A DNA stretch of 24,643 bases, from IMG/VR virus record IMGVR_UViG_3300025163_000014, positions 1 to 24,643 of that record; one strand, written 5' to 3'. The DNA comes from a virus. Of the stretch, positions 1 through 8,380 are shown piece by piece. Below the pieces are notes generated by a model. The model saw only the letters and a list, made by a program, of their open reading frames with translations. It did not search any database and was not told where the DNA came from. A program made the translations under genes and the position numbers. The stretch's first letter is position 1. Each line of letters starts with the position of its first letter.

Positions 1-3000
1 ATGACTAATATGAGGTGTTAAAGAGACATTTATCCGTTTCAGCACAGATTTAGGCAACACATCTTTAAGCCATTCATAAACACTCTTACGAAGTTCTTCA
101 AGGGCTTCAGGGTTTGCTTCACGGATTTGTGGTATAGAATCATCTCTGTGAACCTTTGCATACCGTATATCAGACTGATAAGCCTTCCTTTCCTCTTGCG
201 CTTTATTCCAAATATCGGTTAGCTGTGCTTTGGTTTTAATTGCTTTTGGGGTTAACTCGATGCTAAAACTCGTCCCGTCCCCGTCCCTAACTATCCATTG
301 GTCTTCCGGTATGCCTTGTGACTCGTAAGGGAATTGTTCACGGCGTTGCTTAGTTGTTAATTTGGAACGGGCTGATGTGTCTCTGGCCTCTATTTCCCCG
401 GCAAGGCGATCGTATGAAATATCTGATGTCGCTCCTCCAATTGCAAAACCTTCAATATATTGAATTAAATGCTGTATCTCGTGTAAAAGGGCTTCTCGAT
501 ACCATTTTTGATCGTACATAGAAGGATATTGCTCAGCATTAGGGATGTGTATAATATTGTCCCCGGCTTGCATACCATAACCAGGGTATTCAATGCGGAC
601 ATTCTTTAATTGCGGGTATGCTTTGAATAATAAAGGATGGTCAATTATATCTTCAAGATTAAAATCACCTGCTTTTTGGGCCTTGCGATTAATGCGCCAA
701 AACTTTTTTGTTTGTCTTCGGTATTCTCCTTTTCTATCCTTGTAATATTCTGCCTCTTCTTTTGTGATAAAACCTTTTTGCAAAGCATTCTCAAGGAAAA
801 GGTTTACATATCCAGGGATTTTTATTTTTGCCCCACTATCATCAATCTCAAACTTCCATTTTCCTTCAGCCCCTTTCAGCCAACCGGTTTCCTTCCATAC
901 CTTTTTTTTATCTACACCCTCAGCAAGCATCTTCTGCGCTTTTTGCAGTGCGCCTTTGTCAGCCCCTATGGCTTTTTCCCCTGCCATTTGAAACAGTGGC
1001 ATCCCTTCATTTCCTATGGCCTTCTTCCCTGCCATTTGATTAATCCCCACCCTGTCAGAGGTAATCCCTCTCTCAACATAATGTCGGGCATCTTCAAGTA
1101 TCTGTGTGATTTCATCCATGGACAGCCTTAGGTTGGGGAGGAGACGTCTTGCGAATCTCCTTATAGCTCGCATCACCTTTCTAACCCATTTGGATGTAGG
1201 GTTATTTACGGCTTCCCTGGCAAGCCATTCTTCAGCAGATAAGATTCTCCCTTCTCTGGTATTTGTATCATACTCATAATTATCTGCGACCTTTTGGATT
1301 TCTGCTGGTTTTGCCTCATAGACATCTTCCATGATCTTCTCGAACTCAAGGCCAAGACTCTTTCTCAGACCATGGTGCCCAAACGATTCATGCATAAGAG
1401 CGCGGACAGTATCTTCAATAGAAGCCATATTATCTGCGACTATAATAACTTTGCCGTTATCATACACAGCATCAATAATATCATCTTCCGCAGCACCGCT
1501 TAGGATTCTCTCAGACAATTCAGATTGAGACTGGACAACTTTCACAGGAGGTGCGTTTTTCCATCGGGCAGTAATTTCATCAACTTCGGATTGGAGGTCT
1601 TTTGCTTTGAATTTACCTTTTGCTTCTGCTGTTTTGCGTTTCTTGTATAGGGGCGGCTGTGCTTTAAGCTCTGCGATAGCTCCTTCATAATCATGGCGTG
1701 TCATTTTCTTTGGGTATGGCATCGCAGATTTAAGAGTATTCTGGTCCGCCATAGAACGCCCTCTGTCAATAATATCTAACAAAGCAACTCCATCGCCAAT
1801 CATTAGATGTAAATTCTGCAAGAACTTTTGCCTTGCCCCTCCGAAAACTCTCTTATTTGGGGAATTAAAAATTGTTGCGGATACCCCGGACATATCAAAT
1901 CGAGACACCAACTTAGCCGCAGCTTTTAACGGAGTTTCTCCTTTGGGATATGGTATGAATTCAATAACTTGATGGGCTGTATCCAGTAAAATGAATCCAT
2001 CCTTATATTTATTCCCACTTTTGTTTAAATAAGTTTCTACATCTGCCGAGCTTTGAATCTTTAATCCTGCCCCACGTTTTGTTATCTTGCGCTCTTTAAC
2101 AGGAAGAGAAACTTTCCGTATAGTTGGGCGTATAGGTAAAGCTTTTTTCCCCCTAACATTTGGAGTAAAATCTATATATTTCGTGTCTCCAATTATAAGA
2201 GCGTGTATTTTAATATCATTTAGCTTCAAAAGGCCTTCTATCTTGTCTCTAATTGCATAGTCTGCCGCAGAAGGTTCAGTTCCCCCTGATGGATGATTAT
2301 GGACAAAATAAAAGGATTCTGCTCCAGGCATGGTCAGGACATGGCCAACATACTCAACCGGCCTTAATTGACTTTGATCTATCAGACCTTTGGTATATTT
2401 ATGTATCTCAAGGACTACTCCATCCTTGTCTGTGGTTATGCCATAACAAAACTCTTGCGCTGATTTCCTGATAGAGGCCAAGAGAGCGGCAGCATCTTCA
2501 GTGTTCCGTACTATATTCCCATCTGAGGCGATATAACCTGTTGTGGCCATTCGTATACGAGGTCTTCGTGCTTTGGGTACTGTTTTGGCAGGCCGTGAGA
2601 AATCAAAATTTTGTTGTTCAGATTTAATGTATTGCCGTTTGGGTTTGGATTTGTTCCTTGTGGCCATTCGTTTACGAGGTCTGCGTGTCTTCGATATAGT
2701 TTCGGGGGATTGTGAGAAGTCAAAACTTTGCTGCTCAAACTCAAAGTCTTCCCGCTCGAATTTAAATTCGTCTTTTGCTTCTTTAACGCTAAGTGTGTGA
2801 TATTTAATGTCTCCATCTTTTATCCCTTCTGTCTTGATCTCATCAGCCTCTGAAGAGGGCTCGCCACCCTTTGTGTCCCCGGTATCAGGCTCCCGTCCTT
2901 CACCATGTCGTTCAGCTCCCTTAGAAACTTCTTTTTGTATCCCAGGGACTTCTCTCTGAATGGAGTCTCTGACTGCATCGTAGAATTCTCTTTTTGTATC

Positions 3001-6000
3001 ATCTCTTTCTTGTTTGTTTGTGGCATTAGATAATTTCTCCGCATACTTGTTGATCGTATCGTTAATTGGCCCCGCGTAATTTGCAAGCTTGATAAAAGTG
3101 GAAGCAAGTTGGCCGGCTTCTTCTGACAACTTCCTGTTTTCTTTTGCTTCAATAACATTTCCTGCTTTGCTTAACCTTTCAGCCTCTGCCTCCTTACTTA
3201 CTGTTCCAAACAATTTTTTATCTGATAACAGCTTATTTAAAACATAATCTCTTAACTCTGCTCTTTCAATAAGTAGGGGTCGGGTTTTGATCTCATCACC
3301 AAACAAACTTGTTTGTGTTTTAGTTGTCTTGCCTGCATTTTGAATATCATCAATAATCTGCTCGATAACCCCAACATTAATATTATGCTTTGCCCCTTTC
3401 TTTTTAAGCAAAGCAAGAAGTTCTATCTGAGCGTCAAAATCACCTCTAAGTTTCTCACCAATGGCAATGCCCCAGTTCCTGGGTAACTCGCCTATTTCAA
3501 TTTTATGAAAAATTCCAGGTTCTAAGCCGGCTAATGCCATGCCCTCTTCTGCAACCTTTCCTTTGAGAGATATTCCATGTAACTCACTAATCGTTTCTGG
3601 TGTAATATCGTTTTGCCTGAATATTAAGGCTGCATCTTCAGGGGTACCCTGGTTTTCTGCTATATTGATTAAAGCACCTTTCAACTTTGCTTCTTCAGCA
3701 TTCTTTGCTTCCAAATACCGGACAGTTAAATCTTTCTGCCCTGTCCTTTTTGCGAGCTCATACCTGTGATGACCATTTATAACATAGAGTTTATTATCCG
3801 CAGGGTCTCTCCATACTGAGATTATTCCCCCTAATTCAGGATTATAATGTTTTATGTGTTTAAGTTTTGAACTTACCCCTTTTTCCCCAAGGAACCGTTT
3901 ATACTGGAATCTTGGAGCGTCAATATTTAGATTCTCTATAGACTCTTGGCCTATCCTGTTTGTTGATGGGACTTCTTCTTTGCCTTCAACCGGCATGTTT
4001 TCTTTATCTGTTGATTCGTTGCCAGGATATGGAGTGCCAGTTTCCTCCATTTCTTTATCAATTACTACCAACCGTGTCTTTACACCAGTTTGATTAAACG
4101 CTTCCTTCCCTTTAAAAGCCCCTTCTGGTAATTCTTCAGACCATCCCTTATCTGAAAGCCATTCACGGAAAGCTACTGATTCTTTATCATTTGCAAAGAA
4201 GGCATGTTCGCTCATAATAGCCACAATTCGGCCACCAGGCTTTAATAAATCGTAAGCATGATAAACATGCTTGATATCCTGATTTTTGGAAAATGGAGGA
4301 TTCATAAGAATACGCTCATACTGACCATCTTTGAATTCCAGAAAATCAGAACCAACAATGTTGTGCCCTTTGAGTTCGAGTAATTCTTTCAGTGTTGGAG
4401 ATACTTCAATTACATCCGGTTTAACGTTAGTCTTTTCCTTGATGGTATCGGCAATATCCCCTTTACCGGCTGACGGCTCAAGGACACGCATCCCATCTTC
4501 AATGCCTGCTTCCTCAACCATCCTTTTAATTATTGATTTAGGTGTTGGGAAAAAATCAACTCCAACCTTTTGGCCAATTAATTCTCGCTCTTTAGCTTTT
4601 ATCGGGTCTTCCTTGATTTTGTCGGCACGAATGTCAACCAACTCCTTAATAGCTATTTGAAGACCAGGCGTATCGGTTATTCCCATAGCCTTTAGGCGTT
4701 TAACTTTCTTTAAATTTGCCTCAAGCATCCAGGGTAAATCATCTACAATCCCATATTTTTTGGCAAATCTTACAATTTTTTCGGCAAGCTCTTGTGAAAA
4801 CGTATTTCTGTACCCAATTTCTCTGGAGAGTTTCTTTCCCCCTCTATGCTTTTTAAGCGTATTCTTGAGATTTGGTAGAAAATCAGGATCAATATCTATA
4901 GTTGGATATTTAACCAAATCAATAGATTTAACAGACACCGGATCATTTTTGTGCCGCCGATATTCGGAGGGATCCTTGTATTTATTTCTCAAGTAATCGA
5001 AGCGAACCTTTTCAAGAATGTTATCAAGCATCACAACCTGCGTTTTGTTACGCAAACCAGACAACACTTTTGCCTCACCCCTTTCAATGGCATCAGCAAT
5101 GTTTACCATTGTATCAGCAATTTGAATTTCTTTGGCTGCATCCGCTCTTGCCCTCGCGGCTATCCGTGCCCGCCTTGCAGTATTTTCATTCCTGTCTTGG
5201 TTATATTTAGCTTCTGCCCTTCCCTTAATCCTTTTTGCTGTCCCCCTTAATTTATTTGCAATGATTTGATTTTGTTTGTTCTCTGTTGTAATTCTCTTTT
5301 TAATCTTTGGGGTGGGCTTCGGTTTTCCAACGATCATGGACGGGCTGACGCCTTCTTGAGGCGTTTCTTTTGCCTCAACTTGCTTTGGCGTCTTTGCTTT
5401 TGGTTCTTCTGCGGACATGTTTTGTTCGCTTGTGGGCGGTGCCCCTGGTTTTTTCTTTGCCTCCCTTAACGATTCATCCGTTTCTGGGGGGGCTGATAAA
5501 GCAGAAGCCTCAAGTGGTTCTTCCCCTTGCTCTTTAGTCTGAACAGGAGGTTTTACTTCTTTCTCCCTTGGTTTCTGTTCTTTCTCCCCCCGGGTTTCTC
5601 CCTCCGGGGTTTCCATCCGGTCTTTCTCAACGTCCCGTAAATGTACGCCTTCTTCCTTTTCCCAAGAAGTCCCTTCCTGGCCGCTTGGCGTTTCAATCTT
5701 TCTTCCAGTCTCTTTGGCATCTTGTATTCTCCTTTCTGCTTGAATCCGGGTGTGTTCACTCAGAATATCATTAAGCTCGGATTTTAACGTGGGATATTGA
5801 TCTTTAAGTATATCAATGTGTGCGGTTGTTATGGCCCCGGACAAAAGGTCTTTCCGGATAGCTTTTAAAACTCCTTCACGCTTATTCTCTAACTTCTCAC
5901 TCTCTGAACCACCTGCCTCAACAATTCTTGATATTTCGTCTGCGATTTCAGGAACACCTTTTTTTATCCGCTCAATATCTGTTTCATTAAATAAATTTTG

Positions 6001-7392
6001 AACAAAACCTTTTTGGAAAGCATCAACCGATTCCTGTTTTGTTTCCCCTGCCCCATTTATAATAATGCTGTCTATAAATTCTTTTTTTAGTTTGGCAGCA
6101 GATTTATCATCTCTTTTTTTAATGAAAGGGTGAAGGAATGTTGCAGCTCCACCTCCTCCAACAGCACCCATGATTCCGGCATCTATCAATCTCCTGCCTA
6201 TTTGTTCAGGCGGTGTATGCTCATTTATAATCCCTTCGTCATAGGCGATTTGCATTGCTTCGTTTATAGCTTCCTGTAATCCTTCTGCTGTTGCACTTTT
6301 GAAAACTCTTGTTACAAGTTTCCCACCTTCTTTAGTGAGAATCCCTAACGGGATCATTTCACTTAAAACTTCTGTGGCTGCATAAAATCCCGCTGTTTGC
6401 GCTGACTCTGTTGTGCTTTTCCCTTTTGCTCTTTGTTCATGATATACCTGTCCAAAAACAGAAGGATACATTGCTGCAAGGCCTAACTCTGGGTTTTTAG
6501 TTATTAGAGTCGTTAAAATCCCTGTCCCGAGGCTTGGCAAAACGCCTTCTATTGCACCCGTAGAATAATATAATAATGACCCTGGCTTTACATTAGGACG
6601 TATCCATTCTGCTGCTTTTTTGAATTCTTTTGCATAAGTTCTCCCAGCCGATGCTATTGGTTCTGCAATACTTTTTTCAACCCACGATTTATCACCAAAA
6701 CCTTTCCCTTGTTCTAATAATTCCTGCGCCTTTTTTAATGATTCTCTATCCCCTGTCTTCAAATAATTGTTAATCTGGTTTTTAGCTTCGGACTCTACCT
6801 TGGATGGCAAAAGACCTGCTTTAAGTGGATAAGGGTATATTGTAGAAAAAACTTTTTCGATAATATCAGCGGTTGGGATTTTACCTGTCGCTCTTTTAAG
6901 CACATTTTCCGCTTTCCATACTGCCAGTTCTTTAACTGGGTCAGTGTTCTTTACCCATTTTGTTACATCGCTTACGCCCCCAGCTATATCACTTGCCGCT
7001 GCTTCTGCAAGCTTTCCCCAAGTCCAATGTTTTGGCGTCGGATACGGCTCACGCTCAGTTCCAGGCTTAGGGGCACCTTTCCTCAGTAATGTTAAAAGGG
7101 CATCTTTTACTACTTGCCGCCTTCTTTCGGGAGTTTCACCAAGATATTCTATCCCACCACCAACATTCTCGTTAAGACCTGCTACTGCTGAAAGCCCCGA
7201 TCTGATTAATGCAGGGATAGTTGATGTGTATCCACTTTTATCCCTTTTGCCAATACTCCCTTGATCTGTCTCAAAATTGAAATCATTAAGGTTATATTGT
7301 CTTCTACTCTTTTTCTCGGGGGTGGTTAAAGGAGATTCCTGTCTCTCACTCTTCCCAAGATTGAAGTCATTAAGGTTATATTGTCTTGGCAT
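1..7392 (-). CDS. Giant phage polyvalent protein (MTase, ParB-like, JAB x2, zincin x2), partial at left edge
   Basis: I read this frame through from ATG at 7392 (Shine-Dalgarno-like GGAAAATAAGGG just upstream) to base 1 without a stop, at least 2464 codons; the C-terminus is outside the window. Domains by residue: repeated motif RQYNLNDFN at 3-11 and 31-39; Ala/Gly-rich hydrophobic region about 275-420; acidic, Pro-rich disordered linker about 570-715; basic helical region to 945; adenine-specific DNA methyltransferase about 950-1090 with LEPSAGKG at 971-978 and catalytic NPPF at 1031-1034; ParB/DdrB-like domain about 1170-1330 with NGHHRYE at 1206; two FDFS plus RRPRxRMAT repeats 1553-1617; RadC/JAB domain about 1625-1750 with HNHPSGG at 1698 and D1711; a degenerate JAB-like copy 1785-1878; zincin with HESFGHHG at 2001-2008; a domain resembling large-polyvalent-protein-associated domain 23 with HEIQH at 2304-2308. 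Such proteins are known from phages and conjugative elements as counter-defence multi-enzymes. As the last gene after ejection-type genes it is probably packaged and injected (inference). Confidence 0.9.
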   Translation of the reverse strand, partial: MPRQYNLNDFNLGKSERQESPLTTPEKKSRRQYNLNDFNFETDQGSIGKRDKSGYTSTIPALIRSGLSAVAGLNENVGGGIEYLGETPERRRQVVKDALLTLLRKGAPKPGTEREPYPTPKHWTWGKLAEAAASDIAGGVSDVTKWVKNTDPVKELAVWKAENVLKRATGKIPTADIIEKVFSTIYPYPLKAGLLPSKVESEAKNQINNYLKTGDRESLKKAQELLEQGKGFGDKSWVEKSIAEPIASAGRTYAKEFKKAAEWIRPNVKPGSLLYYSTGAIEGVLPSLGTGILTTLITKNPELGLAAMYPSVFGQVYHEQRAKGKSTTESAQTAGFYAATEVLSEMIPLGILTKEGGKLVTRVFKSATAEGLQEAINEAMQIAYDEGIINEHTPPEQIGRRLIDAGIMGAVGGGGAATFLHPFIKKRDDKSAAKLKKEFIDSIIINGAGETKQESVDAFQKGFVQNLFNETDIERIKKGVPEIADEISRIVEAGGSESEKLENKREGVLKAIRKDLLSGAITTAHIDILKDQYPTLKSELNDILSEHTRIQAERRIQDAKETGRKIETPSGQEGTSWEKEEGVHLRDVEKDRMETPEGETRGEKEQKPREKEVKPPVQTKEQGEEPLEASALSAPPETDESLREAKKKPGAPPTSEQNMSAEEPKAKTPKQVEAKETPQEGVSPSMIVGKPKPTPKIKKRITTENKQNQIIANKLRGTAKRIKGRAEAKYNQDRNENTARRARIAARARADAAKEIQIADTMVNIADAIERGEAKVLSGLRNKTQVVMLDNILEKVRFDYLRNKYKDPSEYRRHKNDPVSVKSIDLVKYPTIDIDPDFLPNLKNTLKKHRGGKKLSREIGYRNTFSQELAEKIVRFAKKYGIVDDLPWMLEANLKKVKRLKAMGITDTPGLQIAIKELVDIRADKIKEDPIKAKERELIGQKVGVDFFPTPKSIIKRMVEEAGIEDGMRVLEPSAGKGDIADTIKEKTNVKPDVIEVSPTLKELLELKGHNIVGSDFLEFKDGQYERILMNPPFSKNQDIKHVYHAYDLLKPGGRIVAIMSEHAFFANDKESVAFREWLSDKGWSEELPEGAFKGKEAFNQTGVKTRLVVIDKEMEETGTPYPGNESTDKENMPVEGKEEVPSTNRIGQESIENLNIDAPRFQYKRFLGEKGVSSKLKHIKHYNPELGGIISVWRDPADNKLYVINGHHRYELAKRTGQKDLTVRYLEAKNAEEAKLKGALINIAENQGTPEDAALIFRQNDITPETISELHGISLKGKVAEEGMALAGLEPGIFHKIEIGELPRNWGIAIGEKLRGDFDAQIELLALLKKKGAKHNINVGVIEQIIDDIQNAGKTTKTQTSLFGDEIKTRPLLIERAELRDYVLNKLLSDKKLFGTVSKEAEAERLSKAGNVIEAKENRKLSEEAGQLASTFIKLANYAGPINDTINKYAEKLSNATNKQERDDTKREFYDAVRDSIQREVPGIQKEVSKGAERHGEGREPDTGDTKGGEPSSEADEIKTEGIKDGDIKYHTLSVKEAKDEFKFEREDFEFEQQSFDFSQSPETISKTRRPRKRMATRNKSKPKRQYIKSEQQNFDFSRPAKTVPKARRPRIRMATTGYIASDGNIVRNTEDAAALLASIRKSAQEFCYGITTDKDGVVLEIHKYTKGLIDQSQLRPVEYVGHVLTMPGAESFYFVHNHPSGGTEPSAADYAIRDKIEGLLKLNDIKIHALIIGDTKYIDFTPNVRGKKALPIRPTIRKVSLPVKERKITKRGAGLKIQSSADVETYLNKSGNKYKDGFILLDTAHQVIEFIPYPKGETPLKAAAKLVSRFDMSGVSATIFNSPNKRVFGGARQKFLQNLHLMIGDGVALLDIIDRGRSMADQNTLKSAMPYPKKMTRHDYEGAIAELKAQPPLYKKRKTAEAKGKFKAKDLQSEVDEITARWKNAPPVKVVQSQSELSERILSGAAEDDIIDAVYDNGKVIIVADNMASIEDTVRALMHESFGHHGLRKSLGLEFEKIMEDVYEAKPAEIQKVADNYEYDTNTREGRILSAEEWLAREAVNNPTSKWVRKVMRAIRRFARRLLPNLRLSMDEITQILEDARHYVERGITSDRVGINQMAGKKAIGNEGMPLFQMAGEKAIGADKGALQKAQKMLAEGVDKKKVWKETGWLKGAEGKWKFEIDDSGAKIKIPGYVNLFLENALQKGFITKEEAEYYKDRKGEYRRQTKKFWRINRKAQKAGDFNLEDIIDHPLLFKAYPQLKNVRIEYPGYGMQAGDNIIHIPNAEQYPSMYDQKWYREALLHEIQHLIQYIEGFAIGGATSDISYDRLAGEIEARDTSARSKLTTKQRREQFPYESQGIPEDQWIVRDGDGTSFSIELTPKAIKTKAQLTDIWNKAQEERKAYQSDIRYAKVHRDDSIPQIREANPEALEELRKSVYEWLKDVLPKSVLKRINVSLTPHISH
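2542..2736 (-). repeat. Duplicated FDFS + RRPRxRMAT motif in the polyvalent protein
   Basis: Two units encode residues 1553-1578 and 1592-1617. Each has E-Q-Q-(S/N)-F-D-F-S, a Ser/Thr/Pro-rich spacer and a basic R-R-P-R-x-R-M-A-T end. They lie immediately before the JAB domain, in a linker rich in Phe and charged residues. The spacing (39 residues) and order are preserved although the spacer residues have diverged. Confidence 0.85.
7277..7387 (-). repeat. Duplicated motif at the N-terminus of the polyvalent protein
   Basis: 27-bp units at 7361-7387 and 7277-7303 differ at one base and are 84 bp (28 codons) apart. Each encodes RQYNLNDFN followed by L or F. The strong nucleotide conservation at the extreme N-terminus suggests a short linear motif used twice, for example as a packaging, docking or cleavage signal (inference). 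Confidence 0.9.
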
Positions 7393-7432
7393 TTTCCCTT
7401 ATTTTCCTTTGTTTATGGCTCTTGAACATCTT

Positions 7433-8368
7433 TTATTTTTTTATTTGATATCTAAGCCTTACCCCACCTTTTGCTGTTCTTTCATATTTGGGGCTATTTT
7501 CATAAAAAGGTTTCTCCCCATAAGGGTCTAAAAATAATTGGCCTGCCGCATTATAATATACTGGCGTACCTTCATGGTATCCATTAGTAATAACAGTATG
7601 CCCAATTATTTTTTTGCTTTTTGGGTCAGGTACATAATTTGGATATACAGCTTTCCTGTATTCTTCTCCCAACCTGTTCTTTTCGAGTGCAATATCCTGG
7701 TCTGATAAATTTTCACCAAAGTGATTTTCTTTAAATTTTCCTATACCTTCAGTAACATATTTGAGTTCCCCTTTTCTGAGCTGTATCTGTTGATTTGTGG
7801 TAAGATCTCCTTTTTGTAATGGCTTTCGCTCAGCATTCTTTATTTGGGCTTTTAAAAGCCTGTCTCTTAAATTCCGTTCAGGCTCAGTAATCTTACGTTC
7901 CTCTTTAAAACGATACAATGGGTCTCTCTCAACATTCTTTATCTGGGCTTTCAAAAGCCTGTCTCTTAAATTCCGTTCAGGCGCCCCCCGTTCATAAGCC
8001 ATCCTTTGACCATAGATTGAACCACCAAGAGAGGCTAACTTCCCTCCCATTCTTCCCCCCCATTCATTTGGGGCAATAGATTCAGCTAACATACCTGCAA
8101 GAGTTACCCCCAAATCCAAAGGTATCCCATTTTTGCCACCAAGTTTCCGACCCCACATCCCAAACGGGCTGGTTTGCTGTTGTGAACCTATAGGGGGTAG
8201 GTTAGTTCTTGCGTTCTTATTGTTTATTATTGGTGATGGTTTGCTAACCCTTGGCCCTAATACCCCTTCGACTGACAATGGCTCATCTTTATAAATTCTT
8301 TGCTGCCATGTTTCGGGAAAACCCTGAACTCCTGCCCCGGAGTATATTGTTTGATTGCTGACTGGCAT
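7433..8368 (-). CDS. Virion-associated protein with internal 33-residue repeat, unrecognised
   Basis: A 311-residue protein starting at ATG with AAGGAG nearby upstream; the giant polyvalent gene begins 40 nt after its end. I do not recognise the family. The first 70 residues are polar with Gly, Pro and Asn. Residues around 75-125 are Gly/Ala-rich and mildly hydrophobic. A tandem repeat follows, with PERNLRDRLLKAQIKN appearing twice 33 residues apart, predicted as charged amphipathic helix. The C-terminal third has a Gly/Tyr-rich segment (YHEGTPVYYNAAGQLF) that could form small beta hairpins. Its position between two membrane-active-looking paralogues and the polyvalent protein suggests an ejected internal virion protein or a loader for the polyvalent protein. 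That role rests on gene order only. Confidence 0.75.
   Translation of the reverse strand: MPVSNQTIYSGAGVQGFPETWQQRIYKDEPLSVEGVLGPRVSKPSPIINNKNARTNLPPIGSQQQTSPFGMWGRKLGGKNGIPLDLGVTLAGMLAESIAPNEWGGRMGGKLASLGGSIYGQRMAYERGAPERNLRDRLLKAQIKNVERDPLYRFKEERKITEPERNLRDRLLKAQIKNAERKPLQKGDLTTNQQIQLRKGELKYVTEGIGKFKENHFGENLSDQDIALEKNRLGEEYRKAVYPNYVPDPKSKKIIGHTVITNGYHEGTPVYYNAAGQLFLDPYGEKPFYENSPKYERTAKGGVRLRYQIKK
7829..7982 (-). repeat. Two-copy tandem repeat inside the 311-residue gene
   Basis: Two 55-bp units at 7829-7883 and 7928-7982 are offset by 99 bp (33 codons) and differ at three positions. Both encode PERNLRDRLLKAQIKN followed by V/A-E-R. The last 30 or so bases of each unit are identical, so the duplication is recent or has been homogenised. 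Confidence 0.9.
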
Positions 8369-8380
8369 AACCTTTTCTCC

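Noticed and set aside
637-1131. Plus-strand open frame of 164 codons, with smaller overlapping plus-strand frames nearby
   Set aside because: It lies opposite the continuous minus-strand polyvalent frame with clear domain motifs, has low-complexity Phe/Pro/Ser content and no ribosome site.
2511-3158. Two minus-strand frames of 101 and 112 codons
   Set aside because: They are out-of-frame readings of the repeat-rich and helical linker of the giant protein; the main frame continues through them without a stop.
5553-5774. Short overlapping frames on both strands in a Lys/Arg/Pro-rich stretch
   Set aside because: This is the disordered, acidic and Pro-rich linker (about residues 570-715) of the polyvalent protein; the alternative frames show only compositional bias.
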